In this document: positions 22,175-24,669 of the stretch, one piece after another
Numbering within the stretch: the first letter of the stretch is position 1
Layout: every line of letters starts with the position of its first letter
Source of the DNA: Candidatus Bipolaricaulota bacterium
Lineage (GTDB): Bacteria; Bipolaricaulota; Bipolaricaulia; M55B111
Length of the DNA: 24,669 nt
Reading direction: 5' to 3'
Assembly: GCA_018334615.1 (NCBI GenBank)
Contig: JAGXLP010000005.1
Span: 1-24,669 of the forward strand
The notes under the pieces: model-generated
Databases searched by the model: none
What the model was told of the DNA's origin: nothing
The model's input: only the letters and a program-made list of their open reading frames with translations
Translations under genes and position numbers: made by a program

Positions 22175-23411
22175 ACTCCCTCAGGTAGTCCCGTTGTTTT
22201 TGAGTCAATTCATCAAGTTCGACCCCCATACTTTTTAGCTTCATTTCTGCGACTTTCCTATCTACCTTTTCAGGTACCGAATAAACTCGATTGGTCAGCT
22301 CTTCGGTTTTTAGAATATGTTCGACGGTTAAAGTTTGCAGCGCAAAGCTTATGTCCATAATCTCTGCCGGATGGCCATCTCCCGCTGCAAGGTTGACTAG
22401 TCTGCCCTCCGCTAACAAAAATAGTTCCCGTCCGTCTTTCATAGAAAAACGCTCGACGTTATCTCGAAATTCTTCTCTCCTGTTGGAGAGTTTTTCGAGG
22501 GAATCCAGGTTGATCTCGACATCGAAGTGCCCGGCGTTTGCCAGTATCGCTTTGTCTTTAATCTTTTTGATGGCTCGCTCAGGTATGACGTTGATATTGC
22601 CCGTAGTCGTAATGAAAAAGTCACTTTCTGGCGCCGCCTTCTCTATATTCATAACCCTATGGCCGTCCATCTTGGCCTCCAGGGCTTTTATCGGGTCAAC
22701 TTCCACGACGATTACGTCTGCCCCCATTCCGTCAGCGATCTTTGCAACCCCCTTGCCACACCAACCGTAGCCCACCACTGTCGCGGTGGTTCCAGCGACT
22801 GTTAGGTTCGTCGTTCGTGTGATCGCGGACCACGTCGACTGTCCGGTACCATATCTGTTATCAAAAAGGTACTTCATTCGGGCGTCGTTTACCGCGAACA
22901 TGGGAAAATTCAGCTTGTTTTCCCGATCAAGAGCGCGAAGGCGATGAACCCCGGTAGTTGTCTCTTCTGCTCCGCCGATAATCCCTCTACTCAAATCTTC
23001 CAGTGGCCCGTGTAGTTGTTTCACCAGGTCTCCGCCGTCATCTATAATCAGGTCCGGCTGGTTTTCTAGCACCTGTTCAAGCTGGTGTTCGTATTCCTCC
23101 TTGCTTACTCCCCAGCGGGAGAAGACGGTGACGCCGTCTTCCTCGTTTAACCCGGCGGCAACGTCGTCCTGAGTGGATAACGGATTGCTGCTGGTTATAA
23201 AAACCTCTGCACCTGCTTTCGCCAGGGCGATGGCGAGGCGGGCCGTTTTTGCCTCGAGGTGTATGCTAATCGCAATCCGATGTCCGGCAAAAGGCTTATT
23301 TTTGGCTATCTCTTCCTCGATCTTTTCCATTACAGGCATGTGAGACTTAACCCACTCGATCTTCTTCTTTCCTTGCGGTGCAAGGCTCTTATCTGCGACT
23401 ACTCCTTCCAT
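22167..23411 (-). CDS. ahcY: Adenosylhomocysteinase
   Basis: It hydrolyses S-adenosylhomocysteine to adenosine and homocysteine with tightly bound NAD, clearing the product of methyltransferases. At 414 residues it is the shorter archaeal/Thermotoga-like form, without the insertion of many bacterial enzymes and without the classical C-terminal KPDHYRY; it ends QRDYLREFN. SIHLEAKTA, SSNPLSTQDDVAA, DDGGDLV, EETTTGVHRL and NRYGTGQST are substrate-site blocks. VVGYGWCGKGVA is the NAD-binding glycine loop, and NAGHFDVEI and LAAGDGHPAEIMDISFALQ complete the family pattern. The adenosine made could enter the purine pool handled upstream. The ATG is preceded by AGGAGG inside a small hairpin, and the leader carries a long stem. 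Confidence 0.95.
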   Translation of the reverse strand: MEGVVADKSLAPQGKKKIEWVKSHMPVMEKIEEEIAKNKPFAGHRIAISIHLEAKTARLAIALAKAGAEVFITSSNPLSTQDDVAAGLNEEDGVTVFSRWGVSKEEYEHQLEQVLENQPDLIIDDGGDLVKQLHGPLEDLSRGIIGGAEETTTGVHRLRALDRENKLNFPMFAVNDARMKYLFDNRYGTGQSTWSAITRTTNLTVAGTTATVVGYGWCGKGVAKIADGMGADVIVVEVDPIKALEAKMDGHRVMNIEKAAPESDFFITTTGNINVIPERAIKKIKDKAILANAGHFDVEINLDSLEKLSNRREEFRDNVERFSMKDGRELFLLAEGRLVNLAAGDGHPAEIMDISFALQTLTVEHILKTEELTNRVYSVPEKVDRKVAEMKLKSMGVELDELTQKQRDYLREFN

Positions 23412-23436
23412 GAAAAACCTCCTGAGGTTTGCAAAA

Positions 23437-23479
23437 TTGATAAAATTCAGCCTGTAAACTAAGCTGAATTTCCTATCAA
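23437..23479 (-). promoter_or_regulatory. Long hairpin in the ahcY leader
   Basis: On the - strand the leader reads TTGATA, GG, AAATTCAGC, an 11-base loop, then GCTGAATTT and TATCAA. This makes a 15-bp stem with a single two-base bulge. It would begin about ten bases from the predicted 5' end. A second small stem, AAACCT/AGGTTT around CAGG, then encloses the ribosome-binding site. It does not match the SAH or SAM riboswitches I know. Confidence 0.5.
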
Positions 23480-23495
23480 ATGGTCGATTGGTTAA

Positions 23496-23524
23496 ATTAA
23501 AGCCGAATTCAGGGAACTAATCAA
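23496..23524 (-). promoter_or_regulatory. Sigma-70 promoter of ahcY
   Basis: Read on the - strand: TTGATT (23524-23519), 17 bases, TTTAAT (23501-23496). The expected start is near 23489, giving a leader of about 78 bases. Confidence 0.55.
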
Positions 23525-23833
23525 CAAATTTCTGAAATAGAATAGGTAAATCTCAATAAAAAGGCTTATGATATTTGATTGAGCAGATAAACAGCCGGGA
23601 TAAGGCGATTTGGTGGAAGTTGAAAAACCTGAGGCTATAATTCAGTTGTGTCGCGGGGAATAATGTGGTCGATTTATTTTGACTAAGTTCTTGTATTGGT
23701 TAACATTATGTATTATTGATATGCTGGGGGAAGATAGAAAGGCTGTTGACGGGTTCAGGGGGATCAATCAAGGAAAAAACTGAAATTGGATGAAACCTGC
23801 CAGGCTTACTCTATCTCCCGGGGAGGCACAAAC

Positions 23834-24664
23834 TTGACGGACGAGAACCTGGAGCGGTATTTTAACGAGGTCAAGGAGGACATCCTAACTCGGGAAGAGG
23901 AGGCTGAGTTAGCGAAAAGGATTGAGCAGGGGGATGATGAAGCAAAGAAAGAACTGGCCCGGCATAATCTCCGTCTGGTAATTAGTATAGCGAAAAAGTA
24001 CAGAAATTATGGCTTACCGTTTCTCGACCTGATTCAGGAAGGGAATTTAGGGTTAATGAGAGCGATAGAGAAGTTCGACTACACCAAGGGATACAAGTTT
24101 AGCACCTATGCCACCTGGTGGATCAGACAACGGATATTCAGAGCCATTAATAATCAATCAAGAACGATAAGAATCCCGGCTCATATGAGCGAATTGATCC
24201 GGGAGATCTACAAAATTGAACAGGAACACGTAAACAAGAACGGAGAGGAACCGATTATAGAAGAAATAGCGGAAAAGCTTGACATAGCAGAGGAAAAGGT
24301 TCTAAAGGCTAAGAAGTCGGCCCACAAGACCACCTCTCTTGACAAACCACTGGGGAACGATTCATCCGAGGGAAACGTTCTCGGTGACCTGCTGGCCGAC
24401 GAGAATGCAACACGACCCGAAGAAGAAACTCTTGACAAACTGGTTACAAAAAAGTTAGAAAAAGTAATGGAAGAAACGTTGACCGATAGAGAAAAGAGAA
24501 TTCTTCAACTTCGGTACGGGTTGAAGGACTATCACCCGAGGACACTGGACGAAGTGGGCAAGGTATTTGATATCAGCAGGGAAAGAGTAAGACAGATTCA
24601 GAAGCGAGCAATCCAAAAGCTCCAGACGCCGGAAGTTCGGAAAAAATTGAAGGGGCAATTCTAG
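23834..24664 (+). CDS. rpoD: RNA polymerase sigma factor, RpoD/sigma-70 family
   Basis: This is a primary-type sigma factor that directs RNA polymerase to promoters. Region 1.2 begins at once (LERYFNEVKEDILTREEEAE). Region 2 contains DLIQEGNLGLMRAIEKFD and STYATWWIRQRI (about residues 90-101), the -10 recognition helix. RTIRIPAHM marks region 3. Region 4 runs from LTDREKRILQLRYGL (about 215) through the helix-turn-helix DEVGKVFDISRERVRQIQKRA (-35 recognition). Region 1.1 is absent, so the protein is only 276 residues. The start was set at TTG 23834, seven bases after GGGGAGG. An upstream TTG at 23786 would add 16 residues unlike the family. The near-consensus promoters in this window fit such a factor. 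It may be the housekeeping factor or a group 2 relative. Confidence 0.9.
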   Translation: MTDENLERYFNEVKEDILTREEEAELAKRIEQGDDEAKKELARHNLRLVISIAKKYRNYGLPFLDLIQEGNLGLMRAIEKFDYTKGYKFSTYATWWIRQRIFRAINNQSRTIRIPAHMSELIREIYKIEQEHVNKNGEEPIIEEIAEKLDIAEEKVLKAKKSAHKTTSLDKPLGNDSSEGNVLGDLLADENATRPEEETLDKLVTKKLEKVMEETLTDREKRILQLRYGLKDYHPRTLDEVGKVFDISRERVRQIQKRAIQKLQTPEVRKKLKGQF

Positions 24665-24669
24665 TCGCG

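Larger units (their letters stand above)
23412..23833. other. Intergenic region between divergent ahcY and rpoD
   Basis: This stretch of about 420 bases holds the ahcY promoter and leader structures (23412-23524). The remaining roughly 300 bases before the sigma factor gene are AT-rich and contain scattered -10-like hexamers, such as TATAAT near 23635 and TATGAT near 23567. None has a properly spaced strong -35. I see no gene, tRNA or terminator there. Confidence 0.5.

Noticed and set aside
23412..23490. SAH or SAM riboswitch before ahcY
   Set aside because: The leader is structured, but the conserved core sequences of the known SAH and SAM classes are not present.

Overview
The window reads as a chromosomal segment of an anaerobic, probably salt-adapted bacterium. 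It encodes a sigma-70 type factor, so it is bacterial. It also carries a condensin operon (smc-scpA-scpB) whose sequence looks archaeal in type. Most proteins are strikingly rich in Asp and Glu, as in halophiles. The lineage cannot be fixed from the sequence; candidate brine phyla or Halanaerobiales-like bacteria are possibilities only. I see no rRNA, tRNA, IS element, phage gene or CRISPR array.

About the first 16.6 kb is a purine-degradation locus related to the yge/xdh/ssnA cluster known from E. coli and gut anaerobes. On the + strand it holds: an 8-oxoguanine deaminase (SsnA/AtzB-like, cut by the window start); the molybdopterin subunit of a xanthine dehydrogenase-family hydroxylase; an unusual fold-II PLP enzyme; a FadR-type GntR regulator; carbamate kinase; two tandem YgeW-type carbamoyltransferases followed by a terminator; and then adenine deaminase. 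Converging on adenine deaminase from the - strand is a six-gene operon: threonine-synthase-like PLP enzyme, xdh 2Fe-2S subunit, MocA-like molybdopterin cytidylyltransferase, xdh FAD subunit, dihydropyrimidinase-like ring-opening hydrolase, and xanthine phosphoribosyltransferase.

Together these suggest the following route. Purine bases are deaminated and interconverted at the xanthine/urate level by the hydroxylase. The rings are opened by the cyclic amidohydrolase. The products are processed by PLP lyases, carbamoyl groups are passed to phosphate by the YgeW proteins, and carbamate kinase makes ATP. Two matching FadR-type operator candidates, before the PLP gene and before the regulator, suggest autoregulation. 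The - strand operon has its own near-consensus promoter embedded in an 8-bp inverted repeat.

From 16.8 kb on come housekeeping genes: a rubrerythrin-like di-iron protein, an exported and membrane-anchored coiled-coil protein of unknown function, the smc-scpA-scpB operon (SMC is only 842 residues, with arms about half the usual length), a convergent adenosylhomocysteinase with a structured leader, and a primary-type sigma factor lacking region 1.1.
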